From Oscheius tipulae (Eukaryota; Nematoda; Chromadorea; Rhabditida; Rhabditidae), in contig JASJZH010000005.1 in assembly GCA_037178975.1 (NCBI GenBank), positions 2,542,001-2,606,000 of the forward strand: a stretch of DNA of 64,000 bases, read 5' to 3'. This document shows positions 21,415 to 32,600 of the stretch, piece after piece. The notes under the pieces are model-generated. The model was not told the DNA's origin and did not search any database. It saw only the letters and a list, made by a program, of their open reading frames with translations. The stretch's first letter is position 1; each line of letters opens with the position of its first letter. A program made the translations under genes and the position numbers.

Positions 21415-22290
21415 ATGGAACAACTCGTTGTTGCTCAATGTTGCTCAAAGCTTAAGATGATGATGTTGCTCAAAGCAAAGCCATCTATAAGGACCAAGAA
21501 GGATATGCAAGACTTTGTGGAGAACTTCAACGGCGATTACAAGACTGCCTTCAAAGTGATTTGCACCGTGCTGATGACTGTACTTCCTGACCCTACGGCT
21601 CCTACCTTCACTGAGAATACAACGCTGAACGCAAAAGACAAGGGCTCGTATAAAGATGTTGAGCGTCGCAGATCGGTAGTCATCTCTGGACTGCCAGAAG
21701 ATAAGGAACAATCACCTCAGGCCCAATATGAGCAGGATCGTCATTTTCTAGCGGGTATTTTCTCTTCTCTGAATATGCCGTTTCAGGTAACAAGCTTCTA
21801 TCGCCTTGGTAAAACCTCAACTAATGCGGGATCTCGACTGATCAAATTGGTCCTTCCCTGCTCCTCTATTCAACGGGAACTTCTGGCAAACATTCGTAAA
21901 GGTGCAAAAACCGCTAAGCGTGAGAGTAGAAAAATCTTTGCCGGAATACACGATGCACTGGACTCTTCTAAAGTCTTTGTCCGCCCGTCTCTGTCCCTCA
22001 GCGACAGAATCAAAGGTTTCGCTCTACGCGTCAAAAGGGCTAATCTGGCAGTTCATGGAAAGACAAAAATGGATTACTTCATCGACTACCATAATGCAAA
22101 AGTGATCTGCAAGCATACCAAAGAGGAACATAATCTATCGGATGAGGAGCTCAATGAGGCGAAGGTGAACTGGAATAAGCCCAAACCGGACTCGTATGCC
22201 TACATCACTCACAGGAAGAAGACATCAGGTAATGCAGGTGGGTCCCAACGTGCAAATGGCAAACATCCGACCCCTACTTCTTTAAACTAA
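21415..22290 (+). CDS. CR1-like LINE ORF1 protein
   Basis: 291 residues, basic overall. It has the segment ERRRSVVISGLPED followed by EQDRHFLAGIFSSLNMPF and FYRLGKTS, typical of ORF1 proteins in nematode CR1-like elements. It lacks an obvious CCHC knuckle. The C-terminal 40 residues are Gly/Asn/Pro-rich. ORF1 proteins bind the element RNA. The true N terminus may be missing because the element seems truncated here. A 17-nt gap separates its stop from the first Met of ORF2. Confidence 0.8.
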   Translation: MEQLVVAQCCSKLKMMMLLKAKPSIRTKKDMQDFVENFNGDYKTAFKVICTVLMTVLPDPTAPTFTENTTLNAKDKGSYKDVERRRSVVISGLPEDKEQSPQAQYEQDRHFLAGIFSSLNMPFQVTSFYRLGKTSTNAGSRLIKLVLPCSSIQRELLANIRKGAKTAKRESRKIFAGIHDALDSSKVFVRPSLSLSDRIKGFALRVKRANLAVHGKTKMDYFIDYHNAKVICKHTKEEHNLSDEELNEAKVNWNKPKPDSYAYITHRKKTSGNAGGSQRANGKHPTPTSLN

Positions 22291-22307
22291 GCTCTATATC
22301 TGGTAAT

Positions 22308-25085
22308 TTGGGTTCTCTTAACTTCTTGTACTTTAATGCTCGTAGTTTAAAAAACAAACTCAATGATTTATACAACGTTATTCTATATCACAAAAGTGAT
22401 ATTCTTGTAATAACTGAGACATGGTTAGGACCTTCAGTCCCTGACGGTTTACTTCTGAATAATTTACCGTATTCTATAATTAGATGTGACAGAAATACCA
22501 CGGGTGGTGGTGTGTTATTCATTATACGTGATACTATAGCTTATACTAAAATCAGTGAATATAAAACTATTTCCAATGCTCTAGTAGTTGACATCTTTCT
22601 TAATCTTAGTAGAGTACGTTTGATTGGTGTTTATAGGCCTCCTAATATTAAGGCGGCAGACTGTGATAGTTTAATAGAATTCTTATCCGATAATATTAGC
22701 TGTGGGCCATCAAAGGCGTTAATAGTAGGTGATTTTAATTTACCAAATGATAACTATAGATACTCTCTTTATAGTAATATGTTGGATAACCTTGATCTAA
22801 TGAATAAGGTTGGTTTTCACACTTGTAACAATAATACATTGGACTGGGTATGCTCTTCACCAGAGTGTAATATAACATGTATAACGAAACTGGCGCCAAT
22901 AGCCCAATCCGATCATTGTTCCATAAAATTTAATGTCAAATTCTCATTAGCGAATAGTTTCGACAGCCCATTTGTGAACTATAAGAAGGCTGATTTTGCT
23001 TTAATAAGAACGGAGTTTAGTAATGTTGATTGGGAAAACTCTCTTTCTGGTTTCAGGAATGTTGATGAATTATATGACACGTTTTGTCAGATTATTAGGT
23101 CAGTCGTTTTAAAACACACACCTATTTGCTTCAAGAAAGATCCATTCAAATCTTTACCTGTTCATATTAGAAGACTTTTTCACAAGCGTGATAAACTATT
23201 TAGGGAAAACACTCCCTTGTCTCGCTATAATTTCACGATAACGAGCCATAAGCTTACAAAAGCTATACAGAGACATGCTATGCTTAAAGAGGAAAAGATT
23301 ATTAAGAATCTTAATGGTAAAGATCTGTATCAGTTTATTAAAGTCAAACTTGCATCTAAATCTAAGCCAGTGGTTGTATCAAAAAATGGTCAACAATGCC
23401 TTAATGATATTGATATAGCTAATGCATTTGCCGAACAATTCGAATCGGTTTTCTCTAATGACCAAGCACTAGAAACTAGTCTTGGTTGGTTTTGTGGTAA
23501 TACTCTTTCCTCCTTTAGCATATTTCCGCATGATATTTTAAGAGTCGGCCAAAACCTAAAAGCTTCTTGTTCATTAACTGCTGAAAAAATCCCCCAAATA
23601 GTTTTTAAGAAATGCTTGACTCAACTAGCTTTACCGCTTGCTCATATCTTTAACTTTTCGTTGAGATTAGGCCAGGTTCCAAGACTGTGGAAACATGCTC
23701 TAGTCACGGCTATTCCTAAAACAGGTAGTGCACGTAATGTTAATGATTATCGACCTATTTCTATACTCTCGACAGCAAGTAAAATTATGGAGAAAATTGT
23801 GAAATTCCGCATAGATAAATGGCTGAAATCTAATAATATCATACCTAAGGAACAATTTGGTTTTAAAGCTAACTGTGGCATTGATGATGCGTTATGTATC
23901 GATGTTGCTTCTTGGAAAAATTCCCTTGGCTCCGGTAAATGTGTTGATATTATCTATTTTGACGTTAAGAAAGCTTTTGATACGGTCAGTCATAGTATAC
24001 TGCTTCTCTTGCTTAAAAAGTACGGTATAAGGGGCAATTTATTTGCATGGATCATGTCATTTTTGGCTGATAGATCGTTTTGCGTTAAAGTAAATGACTG
24101 TCTTAGCAGACTGGTTATGGTCAAATCGGGTGTTCCTCAAGGTAGTGTCCTTGGACCTACCCTTTTCAATATATATGTTGCTGACCTAGTTCGTTTTTGT
24201 CAGTTGCCACCTGAGGTCAAGTTTACCCAGTTCGCTGATGATGTTAAAATTTACGTGTCATTTGATGCCGATTCAAGTCAGTATAGCAGTGAAGTATTAC
24301 AAAACACTATCAATAGAATCTTCTTATTCTTTAGTGAGCTAAAATTAACTATTGCTGAAAATAAGACGTTCTGCATGCATCTAGGAGCTAGAAATCCTAA
24401 CATGTTTTACCATATCAATGGTTACCTGATTGATTCGCGTAACTTAGCCAGAGATTTGGGCATAAGGTATGATAATACGCTCTCGTTTAGACCACAGTAT
24501 GAACACATGATAAAAACAGCTAATATCGCTATGTATAGAATCTTTAGACTCTTCCTCTCAGTTGATCCTAAGCTTATGACTAAAATGTTCACTACTTATG
24601 TACGTTCTCATTTAGAATTTGGGTCTATCCATTGGAATCCAAACTTAAAGAAAGACTCTGAAAGAATAGAGAAAATACAAAGAGATTTCTCTAGAATCTT
24701 GTGGTTAAAAAATAACCCAGGATTGAACTACATAGACTTGCCCAGTTATGAGTATCGTACTAACTCCTTAAAAATTCATTCTCTTTTTGTTAGAAGAATG
24801 GTTGCAGATGTTCTTTTTGTTAGAAAGGTAATCAGTGGTAGCGGTTACACTAGTCTAGGCGATCTATTCATTTTTCGTCCTTCCAATGGCAGAACCGTTC
24901 AATTCAAAATTCAGCCCAAACTATCCTTGATTAGAGCTAACTCAAAGCATCAAAACACCTTCGCATACAGAGTAAGTCGACTTTTGGAGGATAACGATTT
25001 AGGTTCTCTTATTCGCTCAGGTCGATCTACAATTATTCAGCATGTCTCCACGCATTCTGGGTCACTAGCCAGTCTGTTGGATTGA
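22308..25085 (+). CDS. CR1-like LINE ORF2: endonuclease-reverse transcriptase
   Basis: 925 residues, unbroken. The N-terminal APE-type endonuclease shows YFNARSLKNK, VITETWLGPS, GGGVLFI, VYRPPN, VGDFNLP and SDHCSIKF. The reverse transcriptase has DYRPISILSTASKIMEK, IYFDVKKAFDTVSH (catalytic Asp), GVPQGSVLGPTLFNIYV and TQFADDVKIYV (catalytic FADD). The C-terminal region has LEFGSIHWNP and IEKIQRDFSR. Codon use is strikingly A/T-ending compared with the RTE element and host genes. All catalytic residues are kept, so the copy looks recent. Confidence 0.93.
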   Translation: MGSLNFLYFNARSLKNKLNDLYNVILYHKSDILVITETWLGPSVPDGLLLNNLPYSIIRCDRNTTGGGVLFIIRDTIAYTKISEYKTISNALVVDIFLNLSRVRLIGVYRPPNIKAADCDSLIEFLSDNISCGPSKALIVGDFNLPNDNYRYSLYSNMLDNLDLMNKVGFHTCNNNTLDWVCSSPECNITCITKLAPIAQSDHCSIKFNVKFSLANSFDSPFVNYKKADFALIRTEFSNVDWENSLSGFRNVDELYDTFCQIIRSVVLKHTPICFKKDPFKSLPVHIRRLFHKRDKLFRENTPLSRYNFTITSHKLTKAIQRHAMLKEEKIIKNLNGKDLYQFIKVKLASKSKPVVVSKNGQQCLNDIDIANAFAEQFESVFSNDQALETSLGWFCGNTLSSFSIFPHDILRVGQNLKASCSLTAEKIPQIVFKKCLTQLALPLAHIFNFSLRLGQVPRLWKHALVTAIPKTGSARNVNDYRPISILSTASKIMEKIVKFRIDKWLKSNNIIPKEQFGFKANCGIDDALCIDVASWKNSLGSGKCVDIIYFDVKKAFDTVSHSILLLLLKKYGIRGNLFAWIMSFLADRSFCVKVNDCLSRLVMVKSGVPQGSVLGPTLFNIYVADLVRFCQLPPEVKFTQFADDVKIYVSFDADSSQYSSEVLQNTINRIFLFFSELKLTIAENKTFCMHLGARNPNMFYHINGYLIDSRNLARDLGIRYDNTLSFRPQYEHMIKTANIAMYRIFRLFLSVDPKLMTKMFTTYVRSHLEFGSIHWNPNLKKDSERIEKIQRDFSRILWLKNNPGLNYIDLPSYEYRTNSLKIHSLFVRRMVADVLFVRKVISGSGYTSLGDLFIFRPSNGRTVQFKIQPKLSLIRANSKHQNTFAYRVSRLLEDNDLGSLIRSGRSTIIQHVSTHSGSLASLLD

Positions 25086-25530
25086 AAAAGAAGCTACAAG
25101 TGATACCTTCCCTGCCCCAACTCTTCCCCACCCAATTCTCTTCTTTGAGCAGGGTGTTTAGGCGAAGTGTCATTTCATTTTTTTTTTTGGCTAAAATGGC
25201 ACTAAGACCGGGTTGAGCGCTGCCCTGAGTTGGTAAATGACTTTCATTCCTCTGCCTCTGACACTGGACTCCAGGCCTTTGTACACGCATGTTTGTCTGT
25301 TCATAGCGCACCATTGGTGGCAGGGGGACTCTGTACAACAACCGAGGGTGGTTTAATTTTGGACTTTCCTAGTCCAATTTTATCGTTGTACAGTTGTTAT
25401 ACGTCCCGGTCAATGGCAAAGCCGTAGTGCCACGATATTCTTTGTTTTCTAAAATCACTAAGCCGATAAACCCTAGCTCTCTCCTCTCCCCTTCCCCGAT
25501 TTCCAATGTTTGTTCATATGACAAATGAAA

Positions 25531-25551
25531 TATCTATCTATCTATCTATCT
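25531..25551 (+). repeat. (ATCT)n tail of the CR1-like LINE
   Basis: About five ATCT units directly at the end of the element; terminal microsatellite tails are characteristic of the CR1 group. Confidence 0.8.
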
Positions 25552-25806
25552 AAAGTTTCATCGTTTTCATATGCGTTGGTCCTTGCTAACTCTCTCATTT
25601 CTTGTGTATCTCTTTCATCTTGCTGTTTCAACTCTTACTTATAACCAACTAGCTAATGGAAATATCAATATATTTTCCATTGCCTTTCCCACGTAAATTT
25701 ATCTCCGAAGAGCATGTCGACAGAGGTAAAAGGCGAGAATTTATTACAACAAGTGTCTTACAGCAAAAAAATATTCCAGTTCCTAGATGAACGGCGTCTA
25801 AAGTGC
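25552..25806. other. Intergenic
   Basis: No exon seen; this lies between the LINE tail and the stop codon of the minus-strand Ly6-like gene. Confidence 0.5.
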
Positions 25807-27923
25807 TCACGTAGCTCTCGAAAGGATATAGACGGCGATAAGAAAAATTGATGAACCTCTCAGGCTTCCGGCATTGCATGGCTTCGAATTCTGGAACATT
25901 GGACATCATGCTTTACTTCGAAATATCTGTATTTTCGATGTTTTTTTCTGTTTCAATGTTGGTATAGATATATTTACGTAGTTATTTTACAGGAAAGCAA
26001 AGAAGAAAAAAGGAATTTCAAGAGTAAGCGCCAGTTTGCATCCAAACCAAGTGTGTTGCAGCAGCCTCAAGTTCACCACAACTAGAGAACAACAACTACC
26101 TCTTATACTATGTGTGTAACTGTAAAAAAGTGACCAGAAGAAAAGAAGTACCTTTCCAAGAGCTCACAGTGCCAAGACAAAAGCGAACTTCGTTTCGGAT
26201 GTAAACAGAACATAGGACTGATTATACCCGAGAGACCCGCCCAAGGTGTGCAAACTACCACTACCACTTGGTTCCCAAAACATTGTTTCAGTGACTACTG
26301 ATGTAGGCCTTTGAAGAATCGACAACAATGCACGCGTCGCGCCTTCGGGAAATTACAATTCTAAAGCTCCCAAAAAATTTACATCTTGAGGAAGGTAGAC
26401 TAAAAAAAGAAAGGAGGGTACAATACAAAGTGCAGTGAGGGAATAAGAGGATATGAAACAGGTTTTTATTACCTTTTCACAAAACTTTAAGGAGAGAGAG
26501 AGTTAAGTACAATATTTCCAACCAGGCCAAAAATACTATATCTCATTACGCGATCACAAAAGTAAGCCCTGTAACAAATTATCCAAATCGTGAAACACAG
26601 AACTTGCGAAGAAAGTATGAGCCAAGTTTTCAAAGTTTACTGCATAACCGAAATTGCTGTTATGTCTGGAAGAAATGCTTCAACTTAGCCAATGCGTAAA
26701 ACAGAAAACTTTGGAATGAAGAAAAAATCAGATGTTCAACCATTTTTTCAACTTACCAAAAGCGTGGAAAATAAACTTTCCAAAAACCAGTTTCCGGGAA
26801 CGTGCATTTTATCAAACACTCCCCTTCTCCCAATCCTCCATTTTCAGCCCACCTTTTTGTTCTCAAAGCACTGCCAAGTTGAATATCTAATCTTCTCCGA
26901 GGCATCAAATCTCTGTCTCTCAAAATTCTTGTTATAGGCACATTCTCTGGCCGTGATGTCCAGCACCGTTCCATTCTTCAGATTCGGTACTCTCTATATA
27001 CTTCACTTGAATTTGAGACAAAATTTACCTGTTTCAGAACCCTGCACCCCAAAGGTTTCTTCACTTTCCCGTCGATTAGCTTATAGGGACAGTTCTGCAA
27101 TGTTTCAAATTGTGATATTCGGAAAAATAGTTACGTAAATATATCTATCGGAGTCGGAAGTGATATGGGCACAGTTTTCTTGATAGTGAGAGTTGCAGAT
27201 GTAACAGCGAGTGGGAGAGCTGAAGTGAGAGTCTTGTGTTTCAAGTTTCACTGATGGAAAAATAATATTTTCCAATATAATTCCAGTTTTTTAACAGAAA
27301 AACAAAGCATTTGATAAACAGAATAAGGTAAACGACACGACACGTCACTCAAAGTTTTGACATTGTCAACTTTTCAGAAAAAAAAAACTTTGTTTTTAAG
27401 AACTCGTACCAGTAGAAAAATGTTTTTGTAGCCGAAAAACTCAGGGGTGGATTCAATAACCTCCTTCTTTACACGACAGAATTTCGAGCTACATTCTAAG
27501 CAGCAAGAACGCTATAAAATCCAGCTTGCCTTCTTATAGCATCAGTGGAACATATATTGTTTGAGACTCTTGAGTTTGAGCTAGGAGTACGATACCAACA
27601 AAAATTTTGAAACTTTTTCACACATTAACTAAGTAGCTGTTCGAAAGGCAAAATGTGTTTAGAGGCTTTTTGAGCCAGTGAGTTTGGATTAAAAAAGGCA
27701 ATTCCCTGTCAAGGATACTCCTCGGTCTACAGAAAGAGATTCCGTTTTTGGAGACAATTAGAGGCTTTACAATGGAAATTTCAATATGTTCTTTCATTTT
27801 AAGCTCTCTATTACTCTCATCCTTGAACAAATAAAAGTCTCACCTGTATCGTCTCATCTTCCTGACAGTGGAAGCTAGACAACCAATAGTGACAAATAGA
27901 AGGAGAAGGATCAAAATGCGCAT
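25807..27923 (-). CDS. Ly6/uPAR-like GPI-anchored surface protein A
   Basis: Five exons in phase, minus strand: 27923-27844, 27219-27135, 27094-27029, 26993-26853, 25890-25807, about 151 residues. Signal peptide MRILILLLLFVTIGCLAS. The cysteine pattern is of the three-finger Ly6/quiver type: RCYICNSHYQENC, NCPYKL, LGCRVLK, ARECAYN, WQCFENK and a final PCN. The last exon ends with a hydrophobic tail (SSIFLIAVYILSRAT) right after the PCN, as expected for GPI attachment. Such proteins sit on the outer cell surface and often modulate channels or receptors; no specific role can be given. The last intron is 962 nt and contains ordinary non-coding sequence. Exon layout and cysteine spacing match the next gene, so they are tandem paralogues. 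Confidence 0.85.
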
Positions 27924-28180
27924 GTTTTCCTGGAACTAGCCGAAAACTGGCGTCAAATGAAACAGAACGACGAATTGTTCTTCTTATGCTTTTCCTGTTT
28001 CAGCTCTGAATCATGTTGCGCCAACAGTACTGCAAATTTTATAAATCATACGATATCATCAAAAAACCTTTTATCTCGAAAAAAAAATCTCGTAAGTGAC
28101 TCGCAAATAGAGAGAAAATACCTAACAATAAGAGAGTTTTGAGCATGGAACGAGGGGGTGAGTATCGTCTAACAAAGAAG

Positions 28181-29690
28181 TTAGTGAAGGAAGACGGCCA
28201 TGAGAAGAGCTACGGCGGAAAGAACAACGCTGGATGCTCCATTGCAGGGCTCGGAAGGCTGAAAAGGCAGTTTTAGACACTATTTCTCAGTTTCTCTGTC
28301 TGTCAATGCAGTTCGAAACGTTTGCGTTCCACATTGCCCACGAAAGACGTTGTTGAAAACAAAAATGATTATTCAGATTTTTTTTAAAAAGCAGTTTTCG
28401 CAGAAACGCAGAAATCGTTCACTGCTTCGTCCCCTTTCTTCATATAACAAACAAATGAAAAATATAAACTTGGTCTCCCAAAATATGTAACTTCAAAGAA
28501 GTTTGTTGCTCAAGCCTTTCATGTATATAGGATCTGGAGAATTTGTATAGTCCGGGATACACCATGGTCGATAGCAAGTGACATCCCACAAAATATAATG
28601 AAGCTCTCGAAACCCACCACCTTCCCTACAAATTGTTCAACGTTTAGCCTTGTTGAAATAAGAAGCCGGTTTGCTTAGTGCGTTGATCTTATACTTCTCA
28701 AAACAGAATAAATAAAACTCACGTTCTCGTTATTGCACTGGTAGAAGAATTTGGAGACGGCCCAGTTTCCGGACTTTTTCATTCCGTCGACGGGTCCTCC
28801 GGAGTAGGCACACTCTCTGATGATAACGATCGGGTCCTCCTCGACTTTCTGAAAAGTTTTGTTCTGTTGGACATTTTGAAACCAAATCATCAATCTTTCC
28901 ATATAAGACATAATTGTTGCATATTGCAATGCCTGAAGATCCGCCCAAAAAAAAAACATTTTTTCCAAAGAAAGGGCAACTGTTCAGTTTACTGAATTAC
29001 TGTAGCGTCTAAGGTGCGTGATATTGTTTAAACATGTTTCTTATGCAATTGTTGTACACAAATAGTGGAGAGGATAGTACTGATGTACTGTCCAGACTGT
29101 TCCAAAATGAGCATTCTAGAGCCTGTAGTAACTTGGGTAAGTTTCACAGGTGGGATACAATCTCCAGGTCGGACTCGACTGTGTTTATTTATTCCAAGAT
29201 ATAAAACTGAAAATTGTTACCGTGAAACTATAAATGAGCGACAAGGGAAAAAGAGTCAATTTTTCGTCTTTTTATAGTTCCTTTAGAAACAAATTTCATT
29301 CATTTTCGACAGTTCGAAAAAGAAGACCAAGTAGTAACTGAATCGGAATGGCTATACTGCCGTAGAAGAATCCAAGCATTGGGAGAAACATAACATTTGG
29401 CATTTATATAGCCTTTGAAACAAAACAAAAATTTCTCCATACCTGAACAACCTTCCTGCATCCAATAGCCGTATTGCCTTTGAAAGTTCCTTCAGCCAGG
29501 GCGGGACAAGCCTAGAATTTGATCAGTTTTGGAAGAAACAGAAAAAAGAAACCTTCTTGAACGATTTCAAATCCTCCACGTCGCTGCTATCACACCTGTC
29601 ATTGACCGTGGAGACGCACTGGTAGCAGCTCACGTTAGCACTGACACAGGCGACCATGACGGCCAAGAGGGCAAGGATGTAGGTGTTCAT
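28181..29690 (-). CDS. Ly6/uPAR-like GPI-anchored surface protein B
   Basis: Four exons in phase, minus strand: 29690-29553, 29511-29443, 28848-28723, 28258-28181, about 136 residues. Signal peptide MNTYILALLAVMVACVSA. Cysteines follow SCYQCVSTVNDRC, KKACP, IGCRKVVQ, IRECAYSGG, YQCNNEN and EPCNG, the Ly6/quiver pattern. The last exon ends in a hydrophobic GPI-type tail (VVLSAVALLMAVFLH). It lies 258 bp upstream (in transcription order) of paralogue A, in the same orientation. The cluster could be co-expressed, but spacing is wider than a typical nematode operon and introns are long. Role on the cell surface unknown. Confidence 0.88.
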
Positions 29691-32600
29691 ACCTAGAACT
29701 GAGGGTTTGAATGAGAAAATGATAGAAAAAGTGAGTAGGGAAGATAGACTGTCTCAATATCTCTGTCAAACTCTATTCACAAAAGTTTCGGTAGGTATTG
29801 CAATATTGGAACCGTCAGTGTTCTGATATGAAGATTGCATTCAAAAATTGCTAAGGATGTATAGTACATTGGGTCATAATGTGTTGTCCATAATGTTTCA
29901 AGCTTCATTTATGGTACCATTACACTGAAATCATTCATTCTTTCTAATTTTTTTTTGAATTGGATGGAACAATCCCAGTGTGTGCAAGAACACTACTTGG
30001 CTAATAAACAGATCATGAAACAAAAAATTCTTCAAATGGAACTGTCACAAAGTTAGAAATGTAAGAGAGGGTTCTTCTGTGTTTCATACGATGGCATGCA
30101 TAGTAAATTGATCTCACGTGTGTCAAAAGATGGCATAGTTGAGTGTTTCACGCTGGGTATTGGACGTCCCGAGCTGACATGGTTCACACTGACATTTTAC
30201 CACAAAAGAAAAATAATTAACCGTGTTTCAGTCATCGATTTACTTGCCAAAATCAGTCAAAGCGGTTTTCTGGTTCTTTTTATAGTTTCTGTCACACTAA
30301 AAATGTTTGTATGCTTCACGCACTTTAAATAGTACTCATTTTGTATTTTACGGTGTTCTAATAGTGGTCTTTGCATCAAGTGGACAAAAGATGAATTGAA
30401 TTTTCATTGAAGTTCAATAAGTTTTGCACAAGAATGCTTCTCCTGTATCAGAGAAACAGAAGCAGGAATTTCAGCTTGTAGAATACTGGTGCGGGACAGT
30501 TTTGTTCAAAAGTGTTTCGCAGTTTCAGAATAAGCTTTGTTCAGTAGAAAATCTACCAATTCTCTCCCCACCGTAGGGTAAATTTTCGCCAAGGATATTC
30601 GATATGGCTCAAAAAAGGGACAATGACTACAAAAGTTTTTATCCAGTTGAATTTTCTTCTTAAACTCTGGCTCCGAAATGTTTCACAGGTGTCTCTCAAC
30701 TACTAAAGTGCAATGGTGTGTCCGTCCGTGCGTTACCACGAGAAAAATGATGGCAACTCATGGCGTGTCAAGAGTTAAAGTTGACAAGTCAGCATTAGGG
30801 GAAACTTGGAAATTATTTTAGAGAAGCGGCGCAGCCGCCTGTTGTCAATGCTAAGTCAAGACTAAGGGACGACGAAGCCGTCGTAGACGTCTTTCATAAG
30901 AACTTGTCTGTCATAAGTCTATTAGTCATAATTCATAGGTCTTTCATAAGAACTCGTCTTTGTAAAACAGAATTGACTGAAAATGAATCCAAAAATTGCT
31001 TACTCTTTCACGTGAAAATGTTACAACAAGTATCGGGTTCAAAAATGTTTCAGTTATATAGTAAATTCCGTGTAATCTGGGACAATGTCCACAACATGGC
31101 TTTGATAAAATCCAAAAATCCAAAAGAAAGTGGGAATGTCAAGTCGAATGTCGTGCTGGAAATGCTTCACGGCTATACAATAATGTACTTAGTTCGTTTG
31201 CGTTTTCTAGATTTTATATGGAAAGAAAGCATAAAATTCTCGAGCCCTATGTACACAGGAAAGTTAGAAGAAAGGAGCAAAAGCTCCCAGAGGAGCGAAA
31301 CCGTCTTGTGGCCCAATAGATAAGACCATTGATCGTGCCCAGTGGGGGAGAGAGTAGGCAGTAGATGGAGGAGCAGAGCACAAACAAAACGACGGTCTCA
31401 GTCTCTCGATCTGCTGCCGCCGACGGACGTACGGCTGCCGACTGAGAAGAAGTGCAAGCTGTCGCGAAAAGACAAATAGAAATTGACTAAATGCCTGAGA
31501 GTTAGAGTAAAGAGACAAGCTTTTCTGGGCTGGGGGAGGGGTCAGAGATTGGGAGGGGGTTTTCGTAGCAGGAACCTCTTTTTTAAGTTCGAATATTTTA
31601 TTTTACCGAGACCCGCAAAATCAGTGAATGACTGAAAAGTTTCGGCATTATCAGTAAGGCTTCAAACACTATACTTTCCAATTGTTGACACGACACCTGT
31701 TGGTATACTGTTTCACGATTTGTGCGTAGGAGATAGGATTTTGCCCGAAAAAAAAGTGGAGGGAGGTATTTCATTGGTGAGTGACACATGATGGTAAACT
31801 AATTGGTAAGGAATTTCTCGAACATATCCAGTACAACAAGTTGCTCGTGGTTCGCCTATGTAAAAACAGTGAAACAATGAATAACAATTCATGGTCAAGG
31901 TTACCGTAAAACATCCGTGCACACTGAAAACATTCCAATTGTTGGACCAGCTTGAGTTAGAGTACTGTTTTCCCACTTACAGATGGGAGATAGAATACTG
32001 GCAGAAAGAAAACAAATGATTTTTCAACAAGCGCAAAGACAAGAAAGAGATGCTCCGCCTATATACCGACAGTATAACAATGGAAGGGTGATAAAAAAAA
32101 ATTTGAATTACTGTTGACTCTTGCTTGAATGTTGAGTTTCGAACCCTATCTGGCTTTCTAGAAATTTTGTCCAAACATATTGCTAAGCCTCATCGAATGA
32201 TTGGAAAGTGCTGCACTATAGCTAAACCTTGAAACCTTTTAAACTTTACAGGGTACGAGACATCGTCAGAGGGTGATGTGCTCACTATTTGGAGATGGGA
32301 AATAGGTTTCTGGCCGGAAGGTCAAAATATATCTTATCTTGAGACAAACCCAATCAATAAAATATTCTTCGGGTGTTTTGCCTATATGCTAACAGTGGAA
32401 TAATGGAAATCAGTTTTCGTACAACTCCTATCAAAAACTGTCTATGAGAGACTAACAATCTCTCTCGTTTCACTGTTCCGAGTCAATTTTTCACTCACTA
32501 AAGACAATTTATCAACCGACTGCCTAGTATAAAATTTGGAACCTATTTGTTTCATAGAAAGACCACAGGGAACAGAGAGTGTTCAAGACAAGATGTGCTT

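Larger units (their letters stand above)
21403..25551 (+). mobile_element. CR1-like non-LTR retrotransposon
   Basis: About 4.15 kb with two open frames (21415-22290 and 22308-25085), a 3' UTR of about 445 nt and a terminal (ATCT)n run at 25531-25551. Two ORFs, an FADD-type reverse transcriptase and a short-repeat 3' end fit the CR1/Jockey group (like Sam elements of Caenorhabditis). The left edge is defined by the loss of similarity to the duplicated flank. ORF1 starts within a few bases of this edge, so the element may be 5'-truncated inside ORF1. No target duplication was identified. Confidence 0.85.
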
